Assembly (NCBI RefSeq): GCF_018732085.1
Contig: NZ_CP076103.1
Location: 4,898,001 to 4,962,000 of the forward strand
DNA length: 64,000 nucleotides
Reading direction: 5' to 3'
DNA from: Lysobacter capsici
GTDB lineage: Bacteria > Pseudomonadota > Gammaproteobacteria > Xanthomonadales > Xanthomonadaceae
The notes beneath the pieces were generated by a model that was not told the origin of the DNA, did not search any database, and saw only the letters and a program-made list of their open reading frames with translations. A program made the position numbers and the translations under genes. The stretch's first letter is position 1, and each line of letters begins with the position of its first letter. Of the stretch, positions 35,722-44,319 are shown piece by piece.

Positions 35722-36972
35722 TCACAAATTCCGCCGAGCCGGCAGCAACAAATTCCCGAATATCAGCCCCGCGATCAGCGCCAGCAGGATATTGAGCACC
35801 GCCAGCACCGCGTCCTGGCCGACGTTGACGTCCTGCTGCTGAATCATCGTCAGCAGCCCGCGCAGGCTGACGCTGCCGGGCACCAGCAGAATGATCCCGG
35901 GCACGCGGATGATCGCCCCGGGCCGGTTGCCCCAGCGCGCGTAGGCGTTGCCGAGCGCGGTCATGACCAGCGCGGCGAGGAAGATCCCGGCCGGACTGCC
36001 CCAGGCCAGGCCGACGAAACGCGAAATCAGATAACCGCTCGCGGCCGCGGCCATGACCTTGAGGTAATCGCCGCGGTGGGCGCGGAACAGCACCGCGAAG
36101 GCGTACGACGCCACCGCCAGCCCGCCCCATTCGACCCAGGCCGCCTGCGGGCGCGACGCGCGCACCACCGGCTCCAGTCCGACCAGATCGGCCAGGTACA
36201 GGCCGATCACCGTGCCGACCGCGAGTTTCACCACCGTGGTCACCGCGCCGGCGAAGCGCGCCGTGCCCGACACCAAATGCTGGCTGGTCAGCTCGTTGAC
36301 CGCGTTGGTCAGCGCCAACCCGGGCAGCAACACGATCAGCGAGGCGATGATCACCGTGTTCTGGTTCAGCGGGGCGATGAAATTGGCCACCAGCAGCACG
36401 GTCAGCGCGGCGAACATGCCGGCAATCGCCTCCAGCGCCTCGCGCAGCCGCGGCCGGCGGCCGGAGATGTCGACCAGCAGGCCGATCATCAGGCCGTTGA
36501 TCGAGGCCACGCCGATGTCCAGCCACGGCAGCCGCAGCAGGCTGGCGACCGCGCCCGCGGCCAGGCCGTAGGCGAGCACCTGCATCGAGCGCCAGCGCAG
36601 GCTGCGCGGGCGGTCGAGCGTCTCCAGCGCGGCGTGGCCGGCGGCCAGATCGAGCCGGCCGGCCATCACCTCCTCGGCGATGCGGTCGGTTTCGCTGAGC
36701 CGGTACAGGTCGTTCTCGCCGGGCGGCAGCCGGATCACCCGGGTGGTGTCGCTGTCGCCGAGCGGCCGGTTGGGATCACTGAAGGTGAGGATCAGGCCGG
36801 TCGGGTTCGACCACGGCTCGCACTCCAGGCGCAGTTTCTGCGCCACCGCGCTCACCGCGCCCTCCAGCCGCTGCGCGGTGGTGCCGTAGCTGTGCAGACG
36901 CTCGGCCAGCTCGACCACGAACGCGATGCGGGCGGCGTAACTGGCGGCGCTGAGCGGATGCGGGGTCGACAT
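35722..36972 (-). CDS. ThrE-type threonine/serine exporter
   Basis: A 416-residue membrane protein. The N-terminal cytosolic domain (DUF1212, residues ~10-130) contains the family pattern FVVELAERLHSYGTTAQRLEGAV. About ten transmembrane helices follow, with the ThrE halves corresponding to DUF1212 and DUF3815 (PGSVSLRGLLTMIQQQD). ThrE of Corynebacterium exports threonine and serine; the substrate here is inferred. The ATG at 36972 is chosen; the longer frame to 37113 is translated heptamer repeat (GNGESGIGK) and not family sequence. Confidence 0.86.
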   Translation of the reverse strand: MSTPHPLSAASYAARIAFVVELAERLHSYGTTAQRLEGAVSAVAQKLRLECEPWSNPTGLILTFSDPNRPLGDSDTTRVIRLPPGENDLYRLSETDRIAEEVMAGRLDLAAGHAALETLDRPRSLRWRSMQVLAYGLAAGAVASLLRLPWLDIGVASINGLMIGLLVDISGRRPRLREALEAIAGMFAALTVLLVANFIAPLNQNTVIIASLIVLLPGLALTNAVNELTSQHLVSGTARFAGAVTTVVKLAVGTVIGLYLADLVGLEPVVRASRPQAAWVEWGGLAVASYAFAVLFRAHRGDYLKVMAAAASGYLISRFVGLAWGSPAGIFLAALVMTALGNAYARWGNRPGAIIRVPGIILLVPGSVSLRGLLTMIQQQDVNVGQDAVLAVLNILLALIAGLIFGNLLLPARRNL

Positions 36973-37002
36973 AGTCGGAAAGCATGGCACGCGTTTGAGT
37001 TG

Positions 37003-37100
37003 CCGGGAATCGGGAATCGGGAATGGGGAATCGGAAAGGCCCTCGCCGTGTCGATCGCCCGCTTTACCGATTCCCGATTCCCCATTCCCGACTCCCGCAC
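37003..37100. repeat. Heptamer-repeat array between divergent thrE-type and mlaE-type genes
   Basis: GGGAATC units near 37003-37035 and GATTCCC units near 37070-37098, in inverted orientation around a short core. It occupies most of the shared promoter region. Confidence 0.85.
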
Positions 37101-37158
37101 CTAAGTGACGCAACGCTCACCTCGTCATCCCTAGCCTGTATCCTCCCGCCGAGGCTCT

Positions 37159-38280
37159 ATGACCCTATCGACCACGCACGCACCGGAACTCGCCGCCGAT
37201 GGCTCCACGCCTTCGCGGCTACGCCTTTCCGGCTGCTGGACCCTCGAGCACGCGGTCGCCATCGGCGAGGTGCTCAAGCAGGCGCCCGAGGGCGCCGAGG
37301 AAATCGACGCGAGCGGGGTCGAGCGCCTGGATTCGGTCGGCGTGCTGCAGCTGATGCGCTATGCGCGTCGCCACGATCTGGATTTCGACGCCGCGTTCAA
37401 CTTCCACGAAAGCCACCGCGCGCTGGTCAGCGCGATCGAGGACGTGGCCGACGAGCGGCCCAAGAAGAAACGCGAGTACGGCTTCCAGGCCGCGCTGGCG
37501 CGCCTGGGCTACGCGGTCACCGACAACTGGAAGGAAGTGCTGGCCCTGGTCGCCTTCTTCGGCGAAACCCTGGTCAAGATGCTGCGGCTGTTCAAGAACC
37601 CGGGCCGCTTCCGTCCGACCGCGACCGTGCATCACATGGAACAGGTCGGCCTCGACGCGGTGCCGCTGATCGCGCTGCTGTGCTACCTGGTCGGCGCGGT
37701 GGTGGCGTTCCTGGGCTCGACCATCCTCAAGGATTTCGGCGCGACCATCTTCGTGGTCGAACTGGTCAGCATCGCCTTCCTGCGCGAATTCGGCGTGCTG
37801 CTGACCGCGATCGTGCTCGCCGGCCGCACCGCCAGCGCGTTCACCGCGCAGATCGGCGCGATGGTCAGCCGCGAGGAAGTCGACGCGATCCGCACCCTGG
37901 GCATGGACCCGATCGACTTGCTGGTGATCCCGCGCGTGCTGGCGCTGCTGGTGATGCTGCCGCTGCTTACGTTCGTGGCGATGATCGCCGGCCTGCTCGG
38001 CGGCCTGACCGTCGGCGCCTACGGCCTGGATATCCCGCCGCAGCAATACCTCGCGCGCATGCACGAGACCATGCAGTTGCGCCATTTCCTGGTCGGCATG
38101 TCCAAGGCGCCGATCTTCGCCCTGCTGATCAGCCTGATCGGCTGTCTGGAAGGCCTGCAGGTCAAGGGCACCGCGCAGTCGGTCGGCGAGCGCACCACCT
38201 CCAGCGTGGTCCAGTCGATCTCGCTGGTGATCGTGCTCGATGCGTTCTTCGCGATCTGGTTCATGGAGATGGGCTGGTGA
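37159..38280 (+). CDS. MlaE-type ABC permease with an N-terminal STAS domain
   Basis: A 373-residue protein. Residues ~10-95 form a STAS domain like MlaB (IDASGVERLDSVGVLQLMRY). Residues ~115-373 are the MlaE permease: LVGAVVAFLGSTILKDFGA, the conserved EFGVLLTAIVLAGRTASAFTAQ...GAM-V-EEVDAIRTLGMDP segment, and the C-terminal helix ending in FAIWFMEMGW. In E. coli MlaB is a separate subunit; here it is fused to the permease, as in many other MCE transporters. It is first in an operon with an ATPase, a CPBP protease, an MCE protein and a PqiC-like lipoprotein. Confidence 0.92.
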   Translation: MTLSTTHAPELAADGSTPSRLRLSGCWTLEHAVAIGEVLKQAPEGAEEIDASGVERLDSVGVLQLMRYARRHDLDFDAAFNFHESHRALVSAIEDVADERPKKKREYGFQAALARLGYAVTDNWKEVLALVAFFGETLVKMLRLFKNPGRFRPTATVHHMEQVGLDAVPLIALLCYLVGAVVAFLGSTILKDFGATIFVVELVSIAFLREFGVLLTAIVLAGRTASAFTAQIGAMVSREEVDAIRTLGMDPIDLLVIPRVLALLVMLPLLTFVAMIAGLLGGLTVGAYGLDIPPQQYLARMHETMQLRHFLVGMSKAPIFALLISLIGCLEGLQVKGTAQSVGERTTSSVVQSISLVIVLDAFFAIWFMEMGW

Positions 38281-38282
38281 TC

Positions 38283-38402
38283 GCTACGGGAATCGGGAAT
38301 CGGGAATCGGGAATCGCTGAAAAGCGGTCTGCGCTGGTGGCCGCCAAGTTCGCGGGGAAACCGCTTTGACGACTCCCGATTCCCGACTCCCGATTCCCGA
38401 TG
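38283..38402. repeat. Heptamer repeats running into the ABC ATPase start
   Basis: GGGAATC units at about 38288-38316 begin just after the permease stop. GATTCCC/GACTCCC units at about 38370-38400 continue past the start codon of the next gene and form its first codons. Confidence 0.88.
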
Positions 38403-39235
38403 AGGGCGACGCCAACGGCGACGACCTGATCATCCGCATCCGCGGCCTGGTCAATCACTTCGGCGATCAAGTCGTCCACGACGGGCTCGACCTGGACGTG
38501 AAGCGCGGCGAGATCATCGGCGTGGTCGGCGGCTCGGGCACCGGCAAGTCGGTGATGATGCGGTCGATCCTGGGCCTGCGTAAGCCCAACGCCGGCGAGA
38601 TCGAAGTGCTCGGCATCGACGCGCGCAATCCCGATCCGCGCATGCGCCGCGAGATCGAACGCAACACCGGCGTGCTGTTCCAGGACGGCGCCTTGTTCTC
38701 GTCGTTGACCGTCGGCGAGAACGTGCAGGTGCCGCTCAAGGAGTACCACGGCGACCTGCCCGATTCGCTGCGCTACGAACTGGCATTGCTCAAGGTCAAG
38801 CTGTCGGGCCTGCCGGCCGATGCGATCAACAAGCTGCCCTCGCAGTTGTCCGGCGGCATGCGCAAGCGCGCCGGCCTGGCGCGCGCGCTGGCGCTGGACC
38901 CGCCGCTGCTGTTCCTCGACGAGCCTACCGCCGGCCTCGACCCGATCGGCGCGGCCGCGTTCGACCGCTTGATCCGCACCCTGCAGCAGGCGCTGGGCCT
39001 GACCGTGTTCCTGATCACCCACGACCTGGACACGCTGTACGCGATCTGCGATCGCATCGCGGTGCTCGCCGACAAGAAAGTCATCGCCTGCGCGTCGATC
39101 GAGGAGGTCGAGAAACTCGATCATCCGTGGGTGCAGGAATACTTCCACGGCCCGCGCGCGCGCGCCGCGCAAGTCGCGCGCGACAAGAACGTGGCGGGCC
39201 ACGCGGCCGCACCGCCCGATGCGCCGGCGCGATGA
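38366..39235 (+). CDS. MlaF-type lipid ABC transporter ATPase
   Basis: A 289-residue ATPase. Walker A GGSGTGKSV, the signature LSGGMRKRAGLARAL, Walker B PPLLFLDEPTAGLDP and the switch His in LITHDLD are all present. The C-terminus has the Mla-type WVQEYFHGPRARA tail. No good ATG precedes the conserved start; the TTG at 38366 is the likely start, and then residues 2-12 (TTPDSRLPIPD) are translated repeat. An original start may have been displaced by repeat growth. It ends in an ATGA overlap with the CPBP gene. Confidence 0.9.
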   Translation: MTTPDSRLPIPDEGDANGDDLIIRIRGLVNHFGDQVVHDGLDLDVKRGEIIGVVGGSGTGKSVMMRSILGLRKPNAGEIEVLGIDARNPDPRMRREIERNTGVLFQDGALFSSLTVGENVQVPLKEYHGDLPDSLRYELALLKVKLSGLPADAINKLPSQLSGGMRKRAGLARALALDPPLLFLDEPTAGLDPIGAAAFDRLIRTLQQALGLTVFLITHDLDTLYAICDRIAVLADKKVIACASIEEVEKLDHPWVQEYFHGPRARAAQVARDKNVAGHAAAPPDAPAR

Positions 39236-40116
39236 ACGCCGTGTTCGCCCATCCCGATGCGCTGTGGAGCGTGTCGATCTGGGCGGTGCTGTGCCTGGCC
39301 GCGGCGCTGTTGTGGTGGCCCAAAGCGCGTTCGGCGGTGTACCTGCTGCTCGGCGCGGTCGCCGTCGCGGGATTGATCCGCGGCCTGTTCGATCCGCCGG
39401 CGCTGCTGTCGTTCGCCCTGCTCGGCCTGGCCGCCTGGCTGGTGTTGCCGGCGCGGCCCAAGGGCGCGCGCATCGCCGGCCATGGCCTGTTCGTGCTGGT
39501 CGCGTTCGCGCTGGGGCTGCATCTGATGCCCGGCTTCAACAATCCGCAACTGATCAGCGAGCTGCGGCTGACGCCCGACGCGGCGCCGATGTCGCTGTAC
39601 CTGAATTTCGACAAGCCGCTGGCCGGGTTCTGGCTGCTGCTGTGCTGGCCGCTGCTGCGTCGTTTTGGCGAGGGCGCGCAGCCAGTCGCGGCCTCGCTGG
39701 CCGCCGGACTGATCGGCGCGATTCTCGTCGCGGTTGTGTGCCTGAGTCTGGCCCTGGCGCTGAACGCGGTCGCATGGGCACCGAAATGGCCGGCGTTCGG
39801 CGCGCTGTGGGCGCTCAACAATCTGCTGCTGGTGGCGCTGACCGAAGAAGCGATGTTCCGCGGCTATCTGCAACAAGCCTTGCAGCAGCGCTGGAGCGAG
39901 GTCCGGCACGGCCCGGTCTACGCGACCTTCGTGGCCGCGCTCGCATTCGGCCTGGTGCATGCCGGCGGCGGCTGGCGCTGGGTATTGATGGCCACCCTGG
40001 CCGGATTGGTCTACGGCTGGGCCTATCGCAAGGGCGGCCTGCTCGGCGCGGTGCTCGCCCATTTCGGCCTCAACCTGATTCATTTCACCGCGTTTACCTA
40101 CCCCATGCTGGCATGA
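39232..40116 (+). CDS. CPBP-family intramembrane metalloprotease
   Basis: A 294-residue polytopic protein. The CPBP/Abi domain (residues ~195-290) has the motif TEEAMFRGYLQQAL (EExxxR), the second motif with His in FGLVHAGGGW, and the third in LAHFGLNLIHF, which together would bind zinc and cleave within the membrane. Eight or so hydrophobic segments fit the family. It overlaps the ATPase gene by ATGA and lies 34 bp before the MCE gene, so it is embedded in the transporter operon. Family members process prenylated proteins in eukaryotes and act in bacteriocin immunity in some bacteria; the substrate here is unknown. Confidence 0.88.
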   Translation: MNAVFAHPDALWSVSIWAVLCLAAALLWWPKARSAVYLLLGAVAVAGLIRGLFDPPALLSFALLGLAAWLVLPARPKGARIAGHGLFVLVAFALGLHLMPGFNNPQLISELRLTPDAAPMSLYLNFDKPLAGFWLLLCWPLLRRFGEGAQPVAASLAAGLIGAILVAVVCLSLALALNAVAWAPKWPAFGALWALNNLLLVALTEEAMFRGYLQQALQQRWSEVRHGPVYATFVAALAFGLVHAGGGWRWVLMATLAGLVYGWAYRKGGLLGAVLAHFGLNLIHFTAFTYPMLA

Positions 40117-40150
40117 TGCCGGCTGCCGCTTTAGCGCTCGAAGGTGCCTG

Positions 40151-41080
40151 ATGGAAACCAAGGCCAATTACGTCCTCATCGGTGCGTTCACGATCATCGT
40201 GACGCTGTTCCTGCTGCTGTTCGCGCTGTGGGCGGCCAAGTACTCCTCGGAGAAGAGCTGGCGCGAATACGCGGTGATCTTCAACGAGCCGGTCACCGGC
40301 CTGACCGAAGGCAGCACCGTGCAGTACAACGGCATCGGCGTGGGCACCGTGCAGCAGCTGAGCCTGGCGCCGGACGACCCGCGCCGCGTCATCGCCAAAC
40401 TGCGCCTGCAGGCCGACGCGCCGATCAAGACCGACACCCGCGCCAAGCTGTCGCTCACCGGCATCACCGGCAGCCCGATCATCCAGCTCACCGGCGGCAG
40501 CCCCAACAGCCCGGCGCTGGCCGACGCCGAGCGCAGCAGCGACATCCCGATCATCCAGACCGAAGCCTCGGCGCTGCAGAACATCGCCGACACCGCCAAC
40601 CGCCTGGTCGCGCGCCTGGATCAGGTGCTCAGCGACGACAACGTCAAGCACGTGTCCAACACCCTGGCCAACATCGAATCGCTGACCAGTTCGATCGCCG
40701 ATCAGCGCGGCGACCTGCGCGAGTTGATCGCCAACGCGAAGAAGTCCAGCGAACAGCTCAGCCAGACCCTGGCCACCACCAACAAGGCGGTGGAGACGGT
40801 CGACCGCGAACTCGCCGGCAAGCTGCCGGGCATCATCAACAAGCTCGACAGCACCCTGACCAAGCTCGACTCGGCCGCCACCGGCGCCAACGGCATCCTC
40901 AACGACAACCGCGCCGCGATCGGCAGCTTCGCCAACGACGGCCTGGCCCAGCTCGGCCCGACCTTGAGCGAACTACGTTCGCTGGTGCGCGATCTGCGCA
41001 GGATCAGCGACCGCCTGGACAGCAACCCGACGCGGTATCTGCTGGGACGCGATGCGACCAAGGAGTTCGAGCCTAAATGA
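40151..41080 (+). CDS. MlaD-type MCE periplasmic lipid-binding protein
   Basis: A 309-residue protein. It has an N-terminal anchor (residues ~8-30) and one MCE domain (residues ~38-120: YAVIFNEPVTGLTEGSTVQYNGIGVGTV). A long helical C-terminal region (~160-300) has repeated KL-D-TL-KLDS-type heptads suited to a coiled-coil or tube. In E. coli MlaD forms a hexameric ring for phospholipid transport. The longer C-terminal helix here resembles the PqiB/YebT-like tube or the single-MCE proteins of the Pseudomonas PA3211-type operon. The gene overlaps the next by ATGA. Confidence 0.9.
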   Translation: METKANYVLIGAFTIIVTLFLLLFALWAAKYSSEKSWREYAVIFNEPVTGLTEGSTVQYNGIGVGTVQQLSLAPDDPRRVIAKLRLQADAPIKTDTRAKLSLTGITGSPIIQLTGGSPNSPALADAERSSDIPIIQTEASALQNIADTANRLVARLDQVLSDDNVKHVSNTLANIESLTSSIADQRGDLRELIANAKKSSEQLSQTLATTNKAVETVDRELAGKLPGIINKLDSTLTKLDSAATGANGILNDNRAAIGSFANDGLAQLGPTLSELRSLVRDLRRISDRLDSNPTRYLLGRDATKEFEPK

Positions 41081-41859
41081 AGCGGGTTATCGACTTATCG
41101 GTGGGCGCGGCTCACGGCAATAGCCACGACATGGTTATCGGCATGATGGATATGAACCAGAATCTGGATGGTGGGCTTTTGGCTGGGGGCGGTTTCGCTT
41201 CTCAGAATTCCGCTCGCTTACGTAACTTCGGGTGGCTATCCGCCGCCCTGCTGGCCGCGCTGGCGCTGAGCGGCTGCTCGTCGATCCTCGGCGAAAAACC
41301 CAAGGCGCCGACCGTGCAGTACGCGCCCGATCCGCGCGTGCCGGCCGACCCGAGCTGGCCGAGCGCGAGCTGGCAGTTGTCGCTGAGCGCGCCCAACGCC
41401 GCGCGCATGATCGACAGCCTGCGCATCGCGGTGCGTCCGAGCGGCAACGAGATCCAGGTGTACAAGGGCGCGGCCTGGGCCAAGCTGCCCAGCAGCATGA
41501 TCGAGGATTCGCTGCTGCGCACGCTCGAGGACTCCGGCAAGATCGCCGCGGTCGCGCGCCAGGGCAGCGGCATCGGCGCGGACTACAAGCTCGTGCTCGA
41601 CCTGCGCCGGTTCGAATCCGACTACGGCCAGGGCGCGGCATTGCCGTCGGCGACGATCGAGATCAATGCCAAGCTGATGCATAACGCGGACCAGAAGGTC
41701 GTCGCCTCGCGCACCTTCCTGCAGGCGCAGCCGGCCGCGACCACCGCGGTGCCGGACGTGGTCAACGCGTTCGGACGCGCGCTGGAAACGATCACCGGCG
41801 AGATCGCCGGATGGACGTTGACCTCGGGCGACGTGCACGAGAAGACGCACAAGCGCTGA
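41077..41859 (+). CDS. PqiC-like ABC-transport auxiliary lipoprotein
   Basis: A 260-residue envelope lipoprotein. The lipobox ALSGCSS is near residue 67, preceded by a long non-conserved stretch, so the true start could be one of the later in-frame ATGs (for example at 41155). The mature part is the ABC_trans_aux (PqiC/YmbA) fold: SWQLSLSAPNAARMIDSLRIAV, LLRTLEDSGKIAAV and the C-terminal helix VNAFGRALETITGEIAGW. PqiC-type proteins couple MCE tubes to the outer membrane. It is coupled to the MCE gene by an ATGA overlap and closes the operon. Confidence 0.88.
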   Translation: MKRVIDLSVGAAHGNSHDMVIGMMDMNQNLDGGLLAGGGFASQNSARLRNFGWLSAALLAALALSGCSSILGEKPKAPTVQYAPDPRVPADPSWPSASWQLSLSAPNAARMIDSLRIAVRPSGNEIQVYKGAAWAKLPSSMIEDSLLRTLEDSGKIAAVARQGSGIGADYKLVLDLRRFESDYGQGAALPSATIEINAKLMHNADQKVVASRTFLQAQPAATTAVPDVVNAFGRALETITGEIAGWTLTSGDVHEKTHKR

Positions 41860-42054
41860 GTGCATGTGGGCGCGCGCATGAACAATCCCCGTGCGCCCTG
41901 CCCCGTCGACACCACGACTACGGCGTCGCGCGCTTCAAGACCTGCATGACAGGTTAGCGACAGCGTTGTATTAGCTTGACCGACAACACAAGCGGCCCCG
42001 CGCCGCGCTCCTAGACTGCGCGCCCAACCCCTTGGCGCGCCTGAAGGAGGCTGC

Positions 42055-43242
42055 ATGACCGTCCCGTTCCCGCAACGCCGCCGCGCATCGGCGCGACGCA
42101 CCCTGCTCGCCCTCGCACTGGGCGCCGAACTGATCGCCTGCATCGGCCTGGCCCAGGCCACGCCGCCGGGCACGATCGACTACGAAACCGTCGACGCCAC
42201 GCCGCTGCGCGCGATCGGCCGCGACATCGTCGCGCCCGATGCAAATACCGCGCTGCTGTTCGGCGCGCGGCTGTCGAGCCCCACTCCGACGACCTACGAG
42301 CAGATCGTCTTCGCCGTGCGCGATGCCAACGACGCCAATTTCGACCTGGGCCACCAAAGCGCTTACCGCGTGGACGCGAGCGTGCGCGAACTCACCGCCA
42401 GCGCCACGTTCCCGCCGGGTCAGTACCGGTACTGGTTGTCGTATTACCTCAACGGCCAATGGACCAGTCTCGCGCCGGAACGCAGTTTCAGCGTCGACGC
42501 CGCGCCGACCGGCGACCCGGCCTCGACGCGGCCGCTCGGCGCGGGCAGCAACTGGGTCTACACCTTCGGCGACGAGTTCGACGGCGCCGCGGTGGATTGG
42601 AACAAGTGGGCCGACACCTCCTCGGCCGAATCCGACAACGGCCGCGGCAACCCCGGCAATCAACAGCTGGAATGGAATCAGGGCAAGAACTGCGCGGTCG
42701 CCGCGGGCGTGCTGACCCTGACCGCCAAGCGCGAACGCGTGCGTTCGCCGTCGGGCCGCAGCTACGACTGGACCTCGTGCCTGTTGTCCTCGCACAAGCG
42801 CTACAACTTCCGGTACGGCTTCATCGAAGCGCGCATGAAACTGCCGGCGGCGGCCGGTTTCTGGCCCGCGTTCTGGACCTTCCAGGCACCCGGGGCGCAG
42901 CAGTGGAACGAAACCGATGTGTTCGAGTACTACTCCGACAACAAGAGCCGGCTGTACTTGAACCAGTACGTCATCAACAACGGCGCCGAGCAATTGGACA
43001 GCTACATCCTCACCATCGGCTTCGATCCCAGCGCCGGTTATCACGTGTACGGCGCCGACATCGCGCCCGACGCGACGCGGTTTTACGTCGACGGCAAACT
43101 GGTGCGCACCACCGCCAACGTCAGCCAGATCGACAGCTCGATCCTGGTCGATCATTTCGTCTACGCGGGAAAACCGCCTGCCGCGAGCACGCAGTCGGCG
43201 ATCACGCAGGTGGATTACATTCGGGCGTGGAAGCGGCCTTGA
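42055..43242 (+). CDS. Secreted glycoside hydrolase family 16 enzyme
   Basis: A 395-residue exported enzyme, probably a beta-1,3- or mixed-linkage glucanase or another GH16 polysaccharidase. A signal peptide (LALALGAELIACIGLAQA) is followed by an N-terminal module of ~130 residues of unknown fold. The GH16 domain (residues ~165-395) includes WVYTFGDEFDG, the catalytic ExDxxE motif in WNETDVFEYY and the late YVDGKLVRTT segment. The start ATG has a strong AAGGAGG upstream (about 42042-42048). Such enzymes are typical of Lysobacter attack on fungi. Substrate specificity is not determined. Confidence 0.9.
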   Translation: MTVPFPQRRRASARRTLLALALGAELIACIGLAQATPPGTIDYETVDATPLRAIGRDIVAPDANTALLFGARLSSPTPTTYEQIVFAVRDANDANFDLGHQSAYRVDASVRELTASATFPPGQYRYWLSYYLNGQWTSLAPERSFSVDAAPTGDPASTRPLGAGSNWVYTFGDEFDGAAVDWNKWADTSSAESDNGRGNPGNQQLEWNQGKNCAVAAGVLTLTAKRERVRSPSGRSYDWTSCLLSSHKRYNFRYGFIEARMKLPAAAGFWPAFWTFQAPGAQQWNETDVFEYYSDNKSRLYLNQYVINNGAEQLDSYILTIGFDPSAGYHVYGADIAPDATRFYVDGKLVRTTANVSQIDSSILVDHFVYAGKPPAASTQSAITQVDYIRAWKRP

Positions 43243-43335
43243 GTCGGATTCGCTGGCAGTAGCGGAAGTTCGTTTTGCGGGACGTTTCAGGCCCGATGCC
43301 TGTGCATTCAGTTCGATGAGTTCGACGCGACGTGA

Positions 43336-43570
43336 GCGAACAGCGTCGGGGCTGAAGCCCTCCCACAAAAGACCTCGTTGCATCGCAATCTTTTGTGGGA
43401 GGGGTTTCAACCCCGACTGCGAAATACAGGTGTCGGCGCAAGTCCGATCAAGCTGGAAAACTCGGGCATCTGCGATGAGTTCGGCGCGATCCGAGCGAAC
43501 AGCGTCGGGGCTGAAGCCCCTCCCACAAAAGACTTCGTTGCATCGCAATCTTTTGTGGGAGGGCTATTAA
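43336..43570. repeat. Four GGGGCTTCAGCCCC-type arms
   Basis: Arms at about 43336-43380, 43388-43425, 43498-43543 and 43549-43575 alternate in orientation, forming two inverted pairs. The first arm lacks one C, and the last has decayed to GGGCTATTAATCCC. Confidence 0.85.
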
Positions 43571-43597
43571 TCCCGAGTGCTCGTGCGCTCTCAGCTC

Positions 43598-43680
43598 GTC
43601 ATTCCCGCGAAGGCGGGAATCCAGAGACTTCAGAGTCATTCCTCGGTGAAGCCCTGGATTCCCGCCTTCGCGGGAATGAC
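43598..43680. repeat. Second inverted-repeat family: pair of GTCATTCCCGCGAAGGCGGG elements
   Basis: Two 26-bp arms (43598-43623 and 43655-43680) are exact inverse copies separated by 31 bp. Each arm is itself palindromic (ATTCCCGC-GAAG-GCGGGAAT). This type of CATTCCCGC element is found in several proteobacteria and differs from the other families in the window. Confidence 0.88.
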
Positions 43681-43728
43681 GGACTGGAAGATTCGGGTGC
43701 GTCGGCTTAAGAAGTGCAACCGCCCCCT

Positions 43729-44319
43729 TTACCGCCGCCCGATCACCCGAAACGTCAGGTTGATCCGCTCCCCCACCGGCTTGGCCGTGCGCGGCAGGGC
43801 ATGCCGGTAATTGGCCTGGGTCGGCCCCGACATCAGCAGCACACTGCCGTGGCTAAGCGCCAGTTCGCCCTTGAGGCCCTCGCGGCGGCGATGCTTGAAG
43901 GTGAAGCGCCGGGTCGCGCCCAGGCTCAACGAGGCGATCAACGGCGTCCGCCCGAGTTCGGGCTCGTCGTCGCTGTGCCAGCCCATCGCATCGCGGCCGT
44001 CGCGGTAGCGATTGGCCAGCACGCTGTTGAACGCCGCGCCCAGTTCCTCGGCCAGCCGCTGCCGCACCGGGCGCAGCGCCGGCGGCCACGGATGCGGCTG
44101 GAAGTCGGCGCCCGAATAGCGGTAATGCGCGTCCGCGTCGCCGATCCAGCTGCTCAGCCGCGGCGAATCGTGCTCGCGCCCGAACAGGCGGATGCGATGC
44201 ACCTCCCACGGCACCTGCTGCAACAAGGCCGCATACAGCGCGTCGGCGGCCTCGCGGTCCAGCCAATGCGGGTCGTAGGCCAGCTCGGCGTCTTCCAGCG
44301 GCAGTCGGGTCCAGGGCAT
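43729..44319 (-). CDS. alkB: AlkB-family 2-oxoglutarate-dependent DNA dealkylase
   Basis: A 196-residue Fe(II)/2-oxoglutarate dioxygenase expected to remove alkyl groups from 1-methyladenine and 3-methylcytosine. The iron ligands are His and Asp of GWHSDDEPELG and His of YRHALPRT. The Arg that binds 2-oxoglutarate is in NLTFRVI near the C-terminus, and the nucleotide-recognition lid contains YRYSGADFQPHPWP. The ATG at 44319 gives a typical short AlkB2/ABH2-like protein. Confidence 0.92.
   Translation of the reverse strand: MPWTRLPLEDAELAYDPHWLDREAADALYAALLQQVPWEVHRIRLFGREHDSPRLSSWIGDADAHYRYSGADFQPHPWPPALRPVRQRLAEELGAAFNSVLANRYRDGRDAMGWHSDDEPELGRTPLIASLSLGATRRFTFKHRRREGLKGELALSHGSVLLMSGPTQANYRHALPRTAKPVGERINLTFRVIGRR

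Larger units (their letters stand above)
43243..43728. other. Repeat-filled intergenic region
   Basis: A 486-bp gap between two converging genes, made almost entirely of two repeat families: GGGGCTTCAGCCCC arms at 43336-43560 and an ATTCCCGC...GCGGGAAT pair at 43598-43680, each described separately. No gene is seen. Confidence 0.75.

Noticed and set aside
36973..37113. N-terminal extension of the ThrE-type protein
   Set aside because: The extension consists of repeat-derived residues (GNGESGIGK) and lies in the divergent promoter gap.
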